64,000 nt of DNA from Citrobacter sp. R56 (GCF_016811995.1 NZ_CP069159.1:620001-684000), one strand, 5' to 3'. Positions 48,855 through 59,809 are shown, counted from the first letter of the stretch. Translations and numbers: made by a program. The notes: a model not told the origin generated them from the letters alone.

Positions 48855-50267
48855 ATGTCACTCAGTCGGCGTCAGTTCATTCAGGCCTCAGGGATCGCAC
48901 TGTGTGCTGGTGCTGTTCCGCTGCGAGCACATGCTGCCGGACAGCAGCAACCGTTACCTGTTCCGCCACTGTTAGAGTCCCGTCGTGGACAGCCATTATT
49001 TATGACGCTGCAGCGCGCGCACTGGTCCTTTACGCAAGGGACTCGCGCACCGGTCTGGGGCGTTAATGGCCGCTATTTGGGACCGACGATCCGCGTCTGG
49101 AAAGGGGATGACGTTAAGCTTATCTACAGTAACCGGCTGGCGGAAAACGTCTCGATGACCATCGCGGGTCTTCAGGTGCCAGGGCCACTGATGGGCGGCC
49201 CGGCGCGCATGATGTCGCCGAATGCTGATTGGGCGCCGGTGTTGCCGATTCGCCAGAGCGCCGCCACCTTGTGGTATCACGCCAATACGCCGAACCGAAC
49301 CGCGCAGCAGGTGTACAACGGTCTGGCCGGGATGTGGCTGGTAGAAGATGAAGTCAGCAAGTCGCTGCCGATCCCTAACCACTATGGCGTGGATGATTTC
49401 CCCATCATCATCCAGGACAAACGGCTGGATAATTTTGGCGCGCCAGAGTACAGCGAGCCGGGAAGCGGTGGTTTTGTCGGCGATACTTTGCTGGTTAACG
49501 GCGTACAAAGCCCGTATGTGGAAGTGTCTCGCGGTTGGGTGCGACTGCGTTTGCTGAACGCTTCCAACTCACGTCGCTATCTTTTGCAGATGAGCGACGG
49601 TCGCGCACTGCATGTGATTTCGGGTGACCAGGGCTTTTTACCTGCGCCCGTATCAGTTAAACAGTTGTCGCTGGCGCCGGGCGAGCGTCGTGAGATCCTG
49701 GTCGATATGACCAACGGTGATGAGGTGTCGATCACTTGTGGTGAAGCGGCAAGTATTGTCGACAGGATCCGCGGGTTCTTTGAGCCTTCCAGTATTCTGG
49801 TGTCGACGCTGGTGCTGACGTTGCGCCCAACGGGGCTTCTGCCGCTGGTGACAGACAATCTGCCGATGCGCCTGTTGCCGACGGAAATCATGAGCGGCGC
49901 GCCGATTCGCAGTCGGGATATCAGCCTTGGCGAAGATCCGGGTATTAATGGGCAGTTGTGGGATGTAAACCGCATTGATATCACCGCTCAGCAGGGCTCC
50001 TGGGAGCGCTGGACCGTACGCGCCGATCTGCCACAGTCGTTCCACATTGAGGGTGTGACCTTCCTGATTCGCAACGTGAACGGCGCAATGCCTTTCCCGG
50101 AAGACCGGGGCTGGAAAGACACCGTTTGGGTGGATGGTCAGGTGGAGCTGTTGGTCTATTATGGACAACCGTCCTGGGCGCATTTCCCGTTCTACTTTAA
50201 CAGCCAGACGCTGGAAATGGCGGACCGTGGCTCTATCGGGCAGTTACTGGTGAACCCGGCGCCGTAA
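48855..50267 (+). CDS. ftsP: Cell division protein FtsP (SufI)
   Basis: FtsP is a periplasmic multicopper-oxidase-like protein that stabilises the divisome under stress and is a model Tat substrate. The 470 residues begin with a twin-arginine signal (SRRQFIQASGIALCAGA, cleaved after RAHA). Three cupredoxin domains follow, but the histidine-rich copper-ligand motifs of true oxidases are absent, as in the family. A short hairpin (50274-50293) follows the stop. Confidence 0.96.
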   Translation: MSLSRRQFIQASGIALCAGAVPLRAHAAGQQQPLPVPPLLESRRGQPLFMTLQRAHWSFTQGTRAPVWGVNGRYLGPTIRVWKGDDVKLIYSNRLAENVSMTIAGLQVPGPLMGGPARMMSPNADWAPVLPIRQSAATLWYHANTPNRTAQQVYNGLAGMWLVEDEVSKSLPIPNHYGVDDFPIIIQDKRLDNFGAPEYSEPGSGGFVGDTLLVNGVQSPYVEVSRGWVRLRLLNASNSRRYLLQMSDGRALHVISGDQGFLPAPVSVKQLSLAPGERREILVDMTNGDEVSITCGEAASIVDRIRGFFEPSSILVSTLVLTLRPTGLLPLVTDNLPMRLLPTEIMSGAPIRSRDISLGEDPGINGQLWDVNRIDITAQQGSWERWTVRADLPQSFHIEGVTFLIRNVNGAMPFPEDRGWKDTVWVDGQVELLVYYGQPSWAHFPFYFNSQTLEMADRGSIGQLLVNPAP

Positions 50268-50375
50268 TCCTCTTCTCGCCCGCGAGGGCGAGATAAGAAT
50301 ACCTTTCGATTTCTCATTCGTTCCGGCTTATAATCGCCGGCCTTTGATTATTTTTTTACCATTTTTGGAAGTGTT

Positions 50376-52595
50376 ATGAGCGCAATATCCCTGATCCAGC
50401 CAGACAGAGACCTTTTCTCCTGGCCTCAGTACTGGGCAGCCTGTTTTGGTCCCGCACCTTTTTTGCCGATGTCACGCGACGAAATGGACCAACTTGGCTG
50501 GGATAGCTGCGACATTATTTTGGTTACCGGTGATGCGTATGTCGATCATCCGAGTTTTGGTATGGCGATTTGTGGCCGTATGCTGGAATCGCAAGGATTT
50601 CGCGTCGGCATCATTGCTCAGCCGGACTGGAACAGCAAAGACGACTTTATGCGTTTGGGCAAACCGAACCTGTTTTTCGGCGTTACCGCTGGCAATATGG
50701 ACTCGATGATCAACCGCTATACCGCCGATCGCCGACTGCGCCATGATGATGCCTATACCCCGGATAACGTGGCAGGCAAACGCCCGGACCGCGCCACGCT
50801 GGTCTATACCCAGCGCTGTAGAGAAGCGTGGAAAGATGTGCCCGTGATCCTCGGCGGCATTGAAGCCAGTCTGCGCCGCACCGCGCACTACGACTACTGG
50901 TCGGATACCGTACGCCGCTCGGTACTGGTGGACTCCAAAGCCGACATGCTGATGTTCGGTAACGGCGAACGCCCGCTGGTGGAAGTTGCGCACCGTCTGG
51001 CGATGGGAGAAACCATCGACCAGATCCGCGATGTACGTAACACCGCGATTATGGTGAAAGAAGCTCTGCCGGGCTGGAGCGGCGTGGATTCCACGCGTCT
51101 GGACACGCCGGGTAAAATCGATCCCATCCCGCATCCGTATGGCGAAGACTTGCCGTGCGCCGATAACAAGCCGGTAGCACCGAAAAAGCAGGAAGCAAAA
51201 GCAGTCACTGTTCAGCCGCCGCGTCCGAAGCCGTGGGAGAAAACCTACGTGCTGCTGCCATCCTTTGAGAAGGTGAAGGGCGACAAAGTCTTGTATGCGC
51301 ATGCTTCGCGTATTTTGCACCATGAAACCAACCCTGGCTGTGCGCGTGCGCTGATGCAAAAACATGGCGATCGCTACATCTGGATCAACCCGCCGGCCAT
51401 TCCGCTCTCGACTGAAGAGATGGACAGCGTTTTTGCTCTGCCGTATAAGCGCGTGCCGCACCCGGCGTATGGCGACAGCCGTATTCCGGCTTATGAGATG
51501 ATCCGTTTTTCGATCAACATCATGCGCGGCTGCTTTGGCGGCTGCTCCTTCTGTTCGATCACGGAACACGAAGGGCGCATTATTCAGAGCCGTTCGGAAG
51601 ATTCGATCATCAATGAAATCGAAGCGATCCGTGACACCGTTCCTGGCTTTACGGGCATCATTTCTGACCTTGGCGGCCCCACGGCGAACATGTATATGTT
51701 GCGCTGTAAGTCACCGCGCGCGGAGCAAACCTGTCGACGCCTGTCGTGCGTTTATCCGGATATTTGTCCGCATATGGACACCAATCATGAGCCGACGATT
51801 AATCTTTATCGCCGCGCCCGCGATCTGAAGGGCATCAAGAAGATCCTGATCGCCTCCGGGGTACGTTATGACATCGCCGTTGAAGACCCGCGTTACATCA
51901 AAGAGCTGGCGACCCATCACGTCGGCGGCTACCTGAAGATTGCGCCGGAACATACCGAAGAAGGCCCATTGTCGAAGATGATGAAGCCGGGTATGGGCAG
52001 CTATGACCGTTTCAAAGAGCTGTTTGATACCTATTCGAAACAGGCGGGTAAAGAGCAGTATCTGATCCCTTACTTCATCTCTGCGCACCCCGGTACGCGA
52101 GACGAGGATATGGTGAATCTGGCACTGTGGCTGAAACAGCGTCGTTTCCGTCTTGATCAGGTGCAGAACTTCTATCCGTCGCCGCTGGCGAACTCGACCA
52201 CCATGTATTACACCGGGAAAAACCCGCTGGGTAAAATTGGTTATAAGAGTGAAGATGTGGTGGTGCCGAAAGGGGACAAACAGCGTCGTCTGCATAAAGC
52301 GCTGCTGCGTTACCACGATCCGGCTAACTGGCCATTAATCCGTCAGGCGCTGGAAGAGATGGGTAAAAAGCATCTGATCGGCGGTCGCCGTGAGTGCCTG
52401 GTTCCGTCACCGACGCTGGAAGAGATGCGCGAAGCGCGTCGTCAGAACCGTAATACGCGTCCGGCATTGACCAAGCACACGCCAGTGGCGCATCAGCGTC
52501 AGACACCGGCGAGCGCGAAGAAAACGCCGTCAACGCCGTCGCGCAAACCGTCTGAAGGGGCGAAAAAACGCGCTAAACCTACGGCAGGGCGCTAA
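50376..52595 (+). CDS. ygiQ: Radical SAM protein YgiQ (UPF0313)
   Basis: YgiQ is a large radical-SAM enzyme of unknown reaction. The 739 residues contain the 4Fe-4S motif Cys-x-x-x-Cys-x-x-Cys in [18 protein letters not shown] near 387-394, preceded by a B12-binding-like N-terminal half ([11 protein letters not shown]). A second cysteine set ([14 protein letters not shown]) lies near 450-465. The C-terminal ~60 residues are basic and low-complexity (Lys/Arg/Pro/Thr), possibly nucleic-acid binding. A hairpin terminator follows. Confidence 0.94.
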   Translation: MSAISLIQPDRDLFSWPQYWAACFGPAPFLPMSRDEMDQLGWDSCDIILVTGDAYVDHPSFGMAICGRMLESQGFRVGIIAQPDWNSKDDFMRLGKPNLFFGVTAGNMDSMINRYTADRRLRHDDAYTPDNVAGKRPDRATLVYTQRCREAWKDVPVILGGIEASLRRTAHYDYWSDTVRRSVLVDSKADMLMFGNGERPLVEVAHRLAMGETIDQIRDVRNTAIMVKEALPGWSGVDSTRLDTPGKIDPIPHPYGEDLPCADNKPVAPKKQEAKAVTVQPPRPKPWEKTYVLLPSFEKVKGDKVLYAHASRILHHETNPGCARALMQKHGDRYIWINPPAIPLSTEEMDSVFALPYKRVPHPAYGDSRIPAYEMIRFSINIMRGCFGGCSFCSITEHEGRIIQSRSEDSIINEIEAIRDTVPGFTGIISDLGGPTANMYMLRCKSPRAEQTCRRLSCVYPDICPHMDTNHEPTINLYRRARDLKGIKKILIASGVRYDIAVEDPRYIKELATHHVGGYLKIAPEHTEEGPLSKMMKPGMGSYDRFKELFDTYSKQAGKEQYLIPYFISAHPGTRDEDMVNLALWLKQRRFRLDQVQNFYPSPLANSTTMYYTGKNPLGKIGYKSEDVVVPKGDKQRRLHKALLRYHDPANWPLIRQALEEMGKKHLIGGRRECLVPSPTLEEMREARRQNRNTRPALTKHTPVAHQRQTPASAKKTPSTPSRKPSEGAKKRAKPTAGR

Positions 52596-52603
52596 ACCTT
52601 ATT

Positions 52604-52637
52604 GCCCGGCAGCGCTAACGCTGACCGGGCTTTCGTT
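52604..52637 (+). terminator. ygiQ terminator
   Basis: An 11-bp GC-rich stem (gcccggcagcg / cgctg-a-ccgggc, one bulged A) with a CTAA loop is followed by TTTCGTTT. Confidence 0.7.
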
Positions 52638-52698
52638 TAACGCTACGAATGGTCGGCCGGAAAGGGGCTTGCACCACCCTCCGGCCAGCATCATAGTC

Positions 52699-54153
52699 TT
52701 AGTACAGACCCAGCACTTTCCACCATGCCAGCCCCACGGTCAAAAAGACCGCCTGATTAAACAAGCTGATGACAAATCCCGTTCGCCACCATACGCCTGT
52801 TGGAACATATCCTGCGCCAAACAGGATCGGACCGCGTGCGTGGGTGTACTGGGTGAGTGAACAATACAGGCTGCTGGTAAACGCCAGCATCAACGCCATC
52901 GGCGCTGCCGGGATATTCAGGTGCAGGCCAACCCCCAGGAATACGGCATAGAGTGCGGCGATCTGAGCGTTACCGCTGGCGAAGAAGTAATGGGTATAGA
53001 AATAGGCGGCATTCAGGATAAGCAGAACGATCACCCAACTGGTACCCTGCATCGTGCTGCCGATACTGTCGCCAATCAGATTGCCAAACCAGGTGGTGAA
53101 ACCTAATTTCTTCAACTGGTTTGCCATCATTAACAATGCCGCAAACCAGATCAGCGTATCCCATGCGCCTTTCTCGCTTTTGACGTCTTCCCAACTGAGT
53201 ACGCCGCTCAGTAGCAGAATAGAGAGACCGACAAACGAGGCTGTTGTCGCATCCACCCCCAGCGCATCACCAAAAATCCACAGCACCAGCAGGACGCCGA
53301 CGGTTGCCAGCATCAACCATTCACCTCGCGTCATGCTTCCCATTTCCGCCAGCTCTTTGCGTGCGATATTGGGAGCATCGGGAGTATGTTTGATTTCCGG
53401 TCGGGTCAACCAGTAGACGAGGAGGGGGACGATCAGCAGCGAGACCAGGCAGGGCAGAAGCGCCGCCATAAACCAGCTTCCCCATGTTAAGGTGACGCCT
53501 GCGTTTGCCGCCAGTTTCACCGCTAACAGGTTACCGGTGTAGCCCGTCATGAAGAGCGCGGCGGTAACGTCATTCACGTTCCCGATACAGGTGATCAGAA
53601 AGGTGCCGATTTTACTGCGAGACTCATCATCGGGTCGTGAATCAAAGCTGCGCGCCAGTGAGTCGGCGATAGGATAAATGACGCCGCCGCAGCGAGCGGT
53701 GTTACTTGGCATCGCCGGAGAGAGGATCAGATCGGCGCAGGCCAGGCCGTAGGCGAGCCCCAGCGTACGTTTGCCCAGCAGGCGGATCATTTGCAAGGCA
53801 ATACGCCGACCCAGGCCGGTTTTGATAAATCCCCGGGCGATCATAAACGCCACGACAATCAGCCAGATCAGCGAACTGTTGAGTTCACTCAGTGCCGTGG
53901 TAATTGCACCACTGGCGGTTTTATCCCCGGCGGCATAGACGAGCGCAAAAACGGTAATTCCAATGAGGCCCACAGCGCCAATGGGCAGTACTTTTGCAAC
54001 AATAGAGGCGATAGTGGCTACAAAGATAATGGCCGAGTGCCATGCGGGTGCCGTTAATCCGGTGGGAGGAGGGAGTTGCCACAGTCCGACGGTGATCAAC
54101 ATAATGATAATGAGTGGGAGCCATTTGACGCCCTGGGTTTTGTTTTCCTTCAC
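52699..54153 (-). CDS. DASS-family anion:sodium or dicarboxylate transporter
   Basis: A 484-residue polytopic protein of the divalent-anion:Na+ symporter (DASS, CitT/TtdT-like) family. The two family Ser-x-Thr loops are seen: MPSNTARCGGVIYPI near residue 148 and SLTQYTHARGPILFGAGY near 437. About 11-12 membrane segments are expected. Likely substrates are di- or tricarboxylates such as tartrate, malate or citrate; the sequence does not say which. No enzyme or two-component gene for such a substrate is adjacent. It occupies the ygiQ-dkgA gap, where E. coli K-12 has yqhG-yqhH as I recall. Confidence 0.85.
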   Translation of the reverse strand: MKENKTQGVKWLPLIIIMLITVGLWQLPPPTGLTAPAWHSAIIFVATIASIVAKVLPIGAVGLIGITVFALVYAAGDKTASGAITTALSELNSSLIWLIVVAFMIARGFIKTGLGRRIALQMIRLLGKRTLGLAYGLACADLILSPAMPSNTARCGGVIYPIADSLARSFDSRPDDESRSKIGTFLITCIGNVNDVTAALFMTGYTGNLLAVKLAANAGVTLTWGSWFMAALLPCLVSLLIVPLLVYWLTRPEIKHTPDAPNIARKELAEMGSMTRGEWLMLATVGVLLVLWIFGDALGVDATTASFVGLSILLLSGVLSWEDVKSEKGAWDTLIWFAALLMMANQLKKLGFTTWFGNLIGDSIGSTMQGTSWVIVLLILNAAYFYTHYFFASGNAQIAALYAVFLGVGLHLNIPAAPMALMLAFTSSLYCSLTQYTHARGPILFGAGYVPTGVWWRTGFVISLFNQAVFLTVGLAWWKVLGLY

Positions 54154-54306
54154 AATAAGCCACCTATAAAATATTGTTATCAGTTATGGGTGAATATAAT
54201 TTCCATGAGTAACCAAATGGTTAACTAATATAATGCTGCACCTGAGTTGGCAGGAAATATACAGAGAATCAGGCGGATATTGTTTCGGTGTATGTCAAAA
54301 TGAAAA

Positions 54307-54329
54307 AAGCCCGACAGGAAATCGGGCTT
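54307..54329 (-). terminator. dkgA terminator
   Basis: An 8-bp stem (aagcccga / tcgggctt) with a 7-nt loop is followed on the minus strand by six T. Confidence 0.85.
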
Positions 54330-54349
54330 AAAAAAGTAACGTGAACGCG

Positions 54350-55177
54350 TTAACCGCCGAACTGATCCGGGTCTGGCCCCAGACGTTTTCCTTGATCGAG
54401 TTTGGCAATTTCGCTCAATTCATCTTTATCGAGACGGAAGTCCCAGACGTTGAAGTTTTCCGCAATACGTGAAGGCGTGACAGATTTCGGGATCACCACC
54501 AGACCGCTGTCCAGATGCCAGCGAATCACAATTTGCGCCGGAGATTTGCCATATTTGTCTGCCAGGTCGCGAATAATGGGGCGATCGAATACCCCCTCGC
54601 CGCCCTGCGCCAGCGGACTCCAGGATTCTGTCTGGATCTTGTGGGTGGCATTCCAGGAATGCAGTTGGCGCTGCTGCATCAACGGGTGCAGTTCGATCTG
54701 GTTGATCACCGGCGCCAGGCCCGTTTCGTCGATCAAACGCTGGAGGTGATTGACCTGAAAGTTACATACGCCGATGCTTTTCACCAGCCCCTGCTTTTGC
54801 AGGTCGATCATCCCTTTCCATGCTTCAACATAATGGTTAATAGCAGGGACAGGCCAGTGCATCAGGTAGAGATCCACGTAGTCGAGCTGTAGTTTGTCCA
54901 GGCTTTCCTGTAGCGCTTCGTAAGGACGTTTTTGATCGTCATTCCACAATTTGGTGGTGATGAACAGCTCTTCCCGGGCAATGCCCGCGTTTTTTAACGC
55001 CTTGCCGACCCCTTCTTCATTCTGATACGCGGCAGCAGTGTCAATTGAGCGGTACCCCACTTCCAGCGCTTTATGAATGGCGGAGATCACTTCCTCATTG
55101 CTTGCCTTCCAGACACCCAGGCCCAGTTGCGGCATTACATTGCCATCCTGAAGCTTGATAATGGTTGGTGTAGCCAT
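54350..55177 (-). CDS. dkgA: 2,5-diketo-D-gluconate reductase A / aldehyde reductase
   Basis: DkgA (YqhE) is an NADPH-dependent aldo-keto reductase acting on 2,5-diketogluconate, methylglyoxal and beta-keto esters. The ATG at 55177, after AAGGAGG, gives 275 residues as in E. coli. The AKR signature GYRSIDTAAAYQNEEGVG near 46-63, LMHWPVP, and the C-terminal IPKSVTPSRIAEN cofactor loop are intact. It is downstream of yqhD; a hairpin (55198-55222) lies between them. Both are controlled by YqhC in E. coli. Confidence 0.96.
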   Translation of the reverse strand: MATPTIIKLQDGNVMPQLGLGVWKASNEEVISAIHKALEVGYRSIDTAAAYQNEEGVGKALKNAGIAREELFITTKLWNDDQKRPYEALQESLDKLQLDYVDLYLMHWPVPAINHYVEAWKGMIDLQKQGLVKSIGVCNFQVNHLQRLIDETGLAPVINQIELHPLMQQRQLHSWNATHKIQTESWSPLAQGGEGVFDRPIIRDLADKYGKSPAQIVIRWHLDSGLVVIPKSVTPSRIAENFNVWDFRLDKDELSEIAKLDQGKRLGPDPDQFGG

Positions 55178-55197
55178 GCGTTCCTCCTTCATATGAG

Positions 55198-55222
55198 CTC
55201 ACCGGAGCATCGCCCCGGTGAG
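55198..55222 (-). other. Intergenic hairpin between yqhD and dkgA
   Basis: A perfect 8-bp inverted repeat (ctcaccgg / ccggtgag) with a 9-nt loop and no T-run. It may tune the dkgA level relative to yqhD. Confidence 0.5.
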
Positions 55223-55281
55223 GTTGTGTGACTTAAGTCTGGACGAAATGCCCAAAAACGAAAGTCTGAAGCGAAAAAACC

Positions 55282-56445
55282 TTAGCGCGCCGCCTCATAA
55301 ATACGGCGGCTGACGTCCAGCGTAATATCCTGATGTTCACCAAGATTTGTGCCACCGTGCGCTTCGAGTTTTGCCAGCAACGCCGGGATAGAGCTGCCGT
55401 CCAGACCATAATCCGAGAGACGGGTAGGCACCCCTAATTGCTCAAAGAAACTGCGGGTGGCGGCGATAGCAGCATCAATACGCTGGTCATCAGAACCTTC
55501 CGTAATGTTCCAGACGCGCTCGGCGTATTGCAGCAGTTTGGCACGTTTGGTGTCGCGTTTTTCATTCCACAGCGCTGGCAGAACGATAGCCAGCGTTTGG
55601 GCATGATCGAGGCCGTGCATGGCGGTGAGTTCATGGCCCAGCATATGGGTTGCCCAGTCCTGGGGAACACCTGCGCCAATCAGACCGTTCAACGCCTGCG
55701 TCGCCGCCCACATCACGTTGGCGCGGACATCATAGTTTTCAGGCTCCTGCAGCGCTTTCGGGCCATCTTCAACCAGCGTCAGCAGAATACCTTCAGCGAA
55801 ACGATCCTGAATTTTTCCGTCGACCGGGTAGGTAACATACTGTTCTACCGTGTGTACAAATGCATCGACCACGCCGTTGGCAACCTGACGCGGCGGCAGC
55901 GTGTAGGTGTAAACCGGATCCAGCACAGCGAAGACTGGCTGTACAAACGGTGTCATAAACGCCAGCTTATCGCCGGTGGTTTTGCGCGAGATAACCGCGC
56001 CAGAGTTAGACTCGGAACCGGTCGCGGGCAGCGTCAGAACCGAGCCCATCGGGACTGCGCTTTTCACGTCGTTACCGCGGGTTTCCAGAATTTTCCACGG
56101 ATCGACGCCATCGGCGTAGTGAGCGGCGGCAGCGATAAATTTGGTACCGTCCAGGACGGAGCCTCCCCCCACAGCCAGCAGGAAAGTCACCTTCTCATCA
56201 CGCACCATTTTGACAGCATTCATCAGCGTTTCATAAGACGGGTTTGGCTCAATCCCGCCAAACTCCAGCACATCAAGACCGCTGAGGGCGTCATGTACCT
56301 GAGCCAGAACGCCGGTCTTTTTCACGCTACCCCCACCGTAGGTGACTAACACGCGGGCGCCCTGCGGAATTTGCTGGCGCAGATCGGTGATAGCGCCTTT
56401 ACCGAACAGAATACGGGTTGGGGTCTGCAGATTAAAATTGTTCAT
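55282..56445 (-). CDS. yqhD: NADPH-dependent aldehyde reductase YqhD
   Basis: YqhD is an iron/zinc alcohol-dehydrogenase-like (group III) enzyme that reduces toxic short-chain aldehydes with NADPH. The 387-residue length matches E. coli. The nucleotide-binding YGGGSVKKTG near residue 36 and AVGGGSVLDGTKF near 92, and the metal-binding histidines in GHELTAMHGLDHAQTL near 256-271, are present. It is divergent from its activator gene yqhC, with 145 bp between the two first starts. Confidence 0.97.
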   Translation of the reverse strand: MNNFNLQTPTRILFGKGAITDLRQQIPQGARVLVTYGGGSVKKTGVLAQVHDALSGLDVLEFGGIEPNPSYETLMNAVKMVRDEKVTFLLAVGGGSVLDGTKFIAAAAHYADGVDPWKILETRGNDVKSAVPMGSVLTLPATGSESNSGAVISRKTTGDKLAFMTPFVQPVFAVLDPVYTYTLPPRQVANGVVDAFVHTVEQYVTYPVDGKIQDRFAEGILLTLVEDGPKALQEPENYDVRANVMWAATQALNGLIGAGVPQDWATHMLGHELTAMHGLDHAQTLAIVLPALWNEKRDTKRAKLLQYAERVWNITEGSDDQRIDAAIAATRSFFEQLGVPTRLSDYGLDGSSIPALLAKLEAHGGTNLGEHQDITLDVSRRIYEAAR

Positions 56446-56590
56446 TGTTCGTTCCCTTATGTGGGTAGAAAAGAGGGCAGGTGGATGGCTGCCTGATGGT
56501 GAACATTGTGGTCTTCAGCGGCGCGCCTCTCAATGCTCATTTCTGCCAATGTCTTGCCCATTTCTCCAGAGGACTGGAGAAAACGGATAA

Positions 56591-57538
56591 ATGTGCGCAC
56601 TATGTAGAGGTTGTAAACCAATGGCAAAGTGGCGCGCTATGAACCGAGAAGAGACCTGTCTTCTGCTGACAGATAAAATTAAGCAGCTGAAAAACAATGA
56701 GAAGAAGCTTAGTGAATTGCTTCCTGATATTCGCTTGCTGTATGGCACTGAACCTGGCCTGCGTACGCCTGTGATGTATGAGCCGGGCATCATATTTCTC
56801 TTCTCCGGACATAAAATCGGTTATATCAATGAGCGCGTATTTCGCTACGACGCCAATGAATATCTGCTGCTAACAGTACCTTTACCCTTTGAATGTGAAA
56901 CTTATGCGACGCCAGAACGCCCGCTGGCCGGAATTCGTCTGAATGTGGATATCCTGCAACTGCAGGAACTGCTGATGGACATCGGTGAGGACGATAGCTT
57001 CCAGCCGTCGATGGCGGCGAGCGGGATTAACTCCGCCACGCTGTCAGATGAGATCCTCTGCGCCGCCGAGAGACTGTTAGATGTGATGGAACGGCCACTG
57101 GATGCGCGTATCCTGGGCAAACAGATTATCCGTGAAATGCTTTACCACGTGTTGACCGGACCGCGCGGGGGAGCGCTGCTGGCGCTGGTGAGTCGCCAGA
57201 CACACTTTAGCCTGATTAGCCGTGTGCTTAAGCGCATTGAAAATAAGTACACTGAAAACCTTAACGTTGAGCAACTGGCGGCAGAGGCCAATATGAGCGT
57301 CTCCGCGTTCCATCATAATTTTAAATCGGTCACCAGCACCTCGCCGCTGCAATACCTGAAAAGCTACCGACTGCACAAGGCGCGTATGATGATCGTTCAC
57401 GATGGGATGAAAGCGAGCGCTGCTGCGATGCGGGTAGGCTATGAGAGCGCGTCGCAGTTCAGTCGGGAATTTAAACGTTATTTTGGCGTTACGCCGGGTG
57501 AGGATGCGGCGCGAATTCGGACTCTCCAGGGGAGTTAA
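56591..57538 (+). CDS. yqhC: AraC-family activator YqhC
   Basis: YqhC activates yqhD and dkgA in response to aldehydes such as furfural and glyoxal. The frame from 56591 gives 315 residues. The conserved part begins at the ATG at 56639 ([10 protein letters not shown]); starts at 56591 and 56621 are both possible and none has a clear edge. The N-terminal sensing domain is followed by the two AraC HTHs: [21 protein letters not shown] near 230-250 and [20 protein letters not shown] near 277-296. Confidence 0.93.
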   Translation: MCALCRGCKPMAKWRAMNREETCLLLTDKIKQLKNNEKKLSELLPDIRLLYGTEPGLRTPVMYEPGIIFLFSGHKIGYINERVFRYDANEYLLLTVPLPFECETYATPERPLAGIRLNVDILQLQELLMDIGEDDSFQPSMAASGINSATLSDEILCAAERLLDVMERPLDARILGKQIIREMLYHVLTGPRGGALLALVSRQTHFSLISRVLKRIENKYTENLNVEQLAAEANMSVSAFHHNFKSVTSTSPLQYLKSYRLHKARMMIVHDGMKASAAAMRVGYESASQFSREFKRYFGVTPGEDAARIRTLQGS

Positions 57539-57543
57539 CTGAC

Positions 57544-57566
57544 TTCCCGGCTGGTAAGGCCGGGAA
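57544..57566. terminator. Shared terminator between yqhC and yghB
   Basis: An 8-bp stem (ttcccggc / gccgggaa) with a 7-nt loop lies between the convergent stop codons. Confidence 0.55.
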
Positions 57567-57577
57567 AGAGGAGGGAC

Positions 57578-58237
57578 TCAGGCGCTGCAGTACTTTTTCT
57601 TGATGACAACGATCACCGTACCGAGCAGACCTGCGGTCAGCAAGGCAATCGGCAGGATCATTAAAAACGTCATCACCTGATCTTCATGGCGTTTGACGAA
57701 CGGGATCATGCTGAGCGCATAGCCGAAACTGGTCACCACGCCAACCCACAGAAGACCACTCAGCCAGTTAAAAAACTGGAATCTGCGGTTAGAGAGTCCG
57801 GAAATTCCCGCCATTGTGGGCAACAGTGTGCGGACAAACGCCAAAAAACGCCCAACCAGCAGGGCCAGAAGGCCGTGTCGGTCAAACATACAGGTTGCGC
57901 GTTGATGGTATTTGGACGGTAGCTGTGCCAGCCAGCCTTTCACCGTTTGGGTATTTCCCAGCCAGCGACCCTGAATATAGCTGAGCCAACAGCCCAGACT
58001 GGCCGCCGCGGTTAAAATAGCCACGGTGGGTACAAAGTCCATCACTCCTTGTGCAATCAGCGCTCCTGCCAGTATCAGCAGGCTGTCTCCGGGTAAAAAG
58101 GATGCAGGCAGCAGGCCGTTTTCTAAAAACAGCGTGGTAAACATCACAAAGTAGACAACGCTAACAACATGTGGATCCGCCAGCGCAGCAAAATCGTGTT
58201 GCCAGAGCGCAGCGATTATATCTTGAATGACAGCCAT
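57578..58237 (-). CDS. yghB: DedA-family inner membrane protein YghB
   Basis: YghB and its paralogue YqjA are DedA-family membrane proteins needed together for cell division, envelope integrity and normal proton motive force. The 219 residues have about five membrane segments and the family motifs FLPGDSLLI near 48-56 and [16 protein letters not shown] near 130-146, including the conserved acidic and arginine residues. It is convergent with yqhC. Confidence 0.96.
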   Translation of the reverse strand: MAVIQDIIAALWQHDFAALADPHVVSVVYFVMFTTLFLENGLLPASFLPGDSLLILAGALIAQGVMDFVPTVAILTAAASLGCWLSYIQGRWLGNTQTVKGWLAQLPSKYHQRATCMFDRHGLLALLVGRFLAFVRTLLPTMAGISGLSNRRFQFFNWLSGLLWVGVVTSFGYALSMIPFVKRHEDQVMTFLMILPIALLTAGLLGTVIVVIKKKYCSA

Positions 58238-58368
58238 GGACTTTCCTGTGGAACCGCGTTTAAGTGCCTATTGTACTCTCGAATTGCCCGGGACGCTTTG
58301 ATCCCGGACGCAACAAACACAGACTTTTCTGCTGGAAGTGTCTGCAATTATGTCCATTAGCGGCAATT

Positions 58369-59556
58369 TTACACGATCCGGGCAAATCCTGCGGCTAAAT
58401 CCTCAATAAGATCGTCAACATTCTCTAAACCAATATGTAAGCGAATAAGTGTTCCGCTGAAATCCACCACGCCTTCAGGGCGAATAGCGGCAATGTGCTC
58501 AGGTTGATTCGCCAGAATCAAGGATTCAAAACCACCCCAAGAGTAGGCCATGCTGAACAGGCTGAAGTTGTCGAGGTAGGCTGACATCTCGTCATTATTG
58601 AGCTTTTTATTCAGGACAAATGAAAACAAACCGCTGCTGCCGGTAAAATCGCGCTTCCAGAATTCATGGCCTTTACTGCCGGGGAGCGCAGGATGGTTGA
58701 CGCGCGCGACTTGCGGGTGGGTTGCCAGCCATTCAGCCACTTTAAGGCTGCTTTCATGATGCTGACGCAGGCGCACGCCCAATGTACGTAAACCACGGCT
58801 GGTCATGTACGCCGTGTCGGCATCCAGCATTTGTCCCATCAGATAGGCGTTCTCACGCAGTTGCTCCCAGCAGCGTGCGTTGGAAACCGCCGTGCCGACC
58901 ATCGCGTCAGAGTGCCCAATCAGATATTTTGTCCCTGCCTGAATAGAGATATCGATTCCAAAATCCAGCGCTTTAAATAGCACCCCGGCGGCCCAGGTGT
59001 TATCAATCATGATAATCGCATCAGGTGCAACTCGTCTGACGGCTTCAACAATCGCTGGGATGTCATGGACTTCCATTGTGATGGAGCCCGGGGATTCCAG
59101 GAAAACGATTCGGGTGTTGGGCTGAATGTGTTTTATGATATCGGCGCCGATCATGGGGTCGAACCAGCCGGTGGTCACGCCGAGTTTGGCGAGAATTTTG
59201 GTGCAGAAATCCTGGCTTGGCTCGTAGGCTGTGTTGGTCATCAGCACGTGATCGCCCTGTTCGACGAAAGCCAAAATGGTGTTGGCGACGGCCGCTGCTC
59301 CACAGGGGAACAGGGCGCATCCGACGCCGCCCTCCAGTTCGCACATCGCTTCCTGGAGAGAGAAATGGGTCAACGTTCCGCGACGGCCATAGAAAAGCTC
59401 GCCGTTGGCGCGGTTGTGGGTGGCGTGTTTTTTCGCTTCGACTGTCTCAAATACCAGTGAAGAAGCGCGTTGAATCACGCTGTTTACCGATCCCAGGGTG
59501 TACTTTTTACTGCGCCCTGCGTTCACAAATTGGGTATCAAGGTGTTTTTTTGCCAT
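58369..59556 (-). CDS. metC: Cystathionine beta-lyase
   Basis: MetC cleaves cystathionine to homocysteine, pyruvate and ammonia in methionine synthesis. The 395 residues show the Cys/Met-metabolism PLP fold, with [14 protein letters not shown] near 57-70, [10 protein letters not shown] near 190, and the PLP lysine in [13 protein letters not shown] near 210. Two tandem MetJ boxes lie just upstream of the start, consistent with methionine repression. Confidence 0.97.
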   Translation of the reverse strand: MAKKHLDTQFVNAGRSKKYTLGSVNSVIQRASSLVFETVEAKKHATHNRANGELFYGRRGTLTHFSLQEAMCELEGGVGCALFPCGAAAVANTILAFVEQGDHVLMTNTAYEPSQDFCTKILAKLGVTTGWFDPMIGADIIKHIQPNTRIVFLESPGSITMEVHDIPAIVEAVRRVAPDAIIMIDNTWAAGVLFKALDFGIDISIQAGTKYLIGHSDAMVGTAVSNARCWEQLRENAYLMGQMLDADTAYMTSRGLRTLGVRLRQHHESSLKVAEWLATHPQVARVNHPALPGSKGHEFWKRDFTGSSGLFSFVLNKKLNNDEMSAYLDNFSLFSMAYSWGGFESLILANQPEHIAAIRPEGVVDFSGTLIRLHIGLENVDDLIEDLAAGFARIV

Positions 59557-59576
59557 GTCACTCGACCTGTTTTTTT

Positions 59577-59592
59577 ATACGTCTGGATGTCT
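59577..59592 (-). promoter_or_regulatory. Tandem MetJ boxes of metC
   Basis: The minus strand reads AGACATCC followed directly by AGACGTAT, two neighbouring 8-mers close to the met box AGACGTCT. They lie 21 bp before the metC start codon. Confidence 0.75.
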
Positions 59593-59727
59593 AAACTAAC
59601 ATGAATGCTGCACCACGCATCCAGAGGAATCTCGATAAAGCAGAAAATTTTATCAAAATAACCTCTCGTGACTTTTTTACTGCGTAAGCGCAAGGAAAAG
59701 AAACCAAAGGTGCGGCAATATGTAAAT

Positions 59728-59746
59728 AGTAATGAGAACGACTATC
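59728..59746 (+). promoter_or_regulatory. Fur box upstream of exbB
   Basis: The 19-mer agtaatgagaacgactatc matches the Fur consensus GATAATGATAATCATTATC at 13 of 19 positions by my hand alignment. It lies 63 bp before exbB, which is iron-repressed in E. coli. Confidence 0.65.
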
Positions 59747-59809
59747 AATTCGACGTCGTTTTGATATTATTGCGCTCAGATTTTGTGATTTGCGTCCTGG
59801 AGATACAGA

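Noticed and set aside
50472-51569. Minus-strand open frame of 365 codons opposite ygiQ
   Set aside because: Antisense shadow of a highly biased coding region; composition rich in His, Arg and Phe is typical of such shadows.
55438-56349. Plus-strand open frame of 303 codons opposite yqhD
   Set aside because: Shadow of yqhD; yqhD matches its family over full length.
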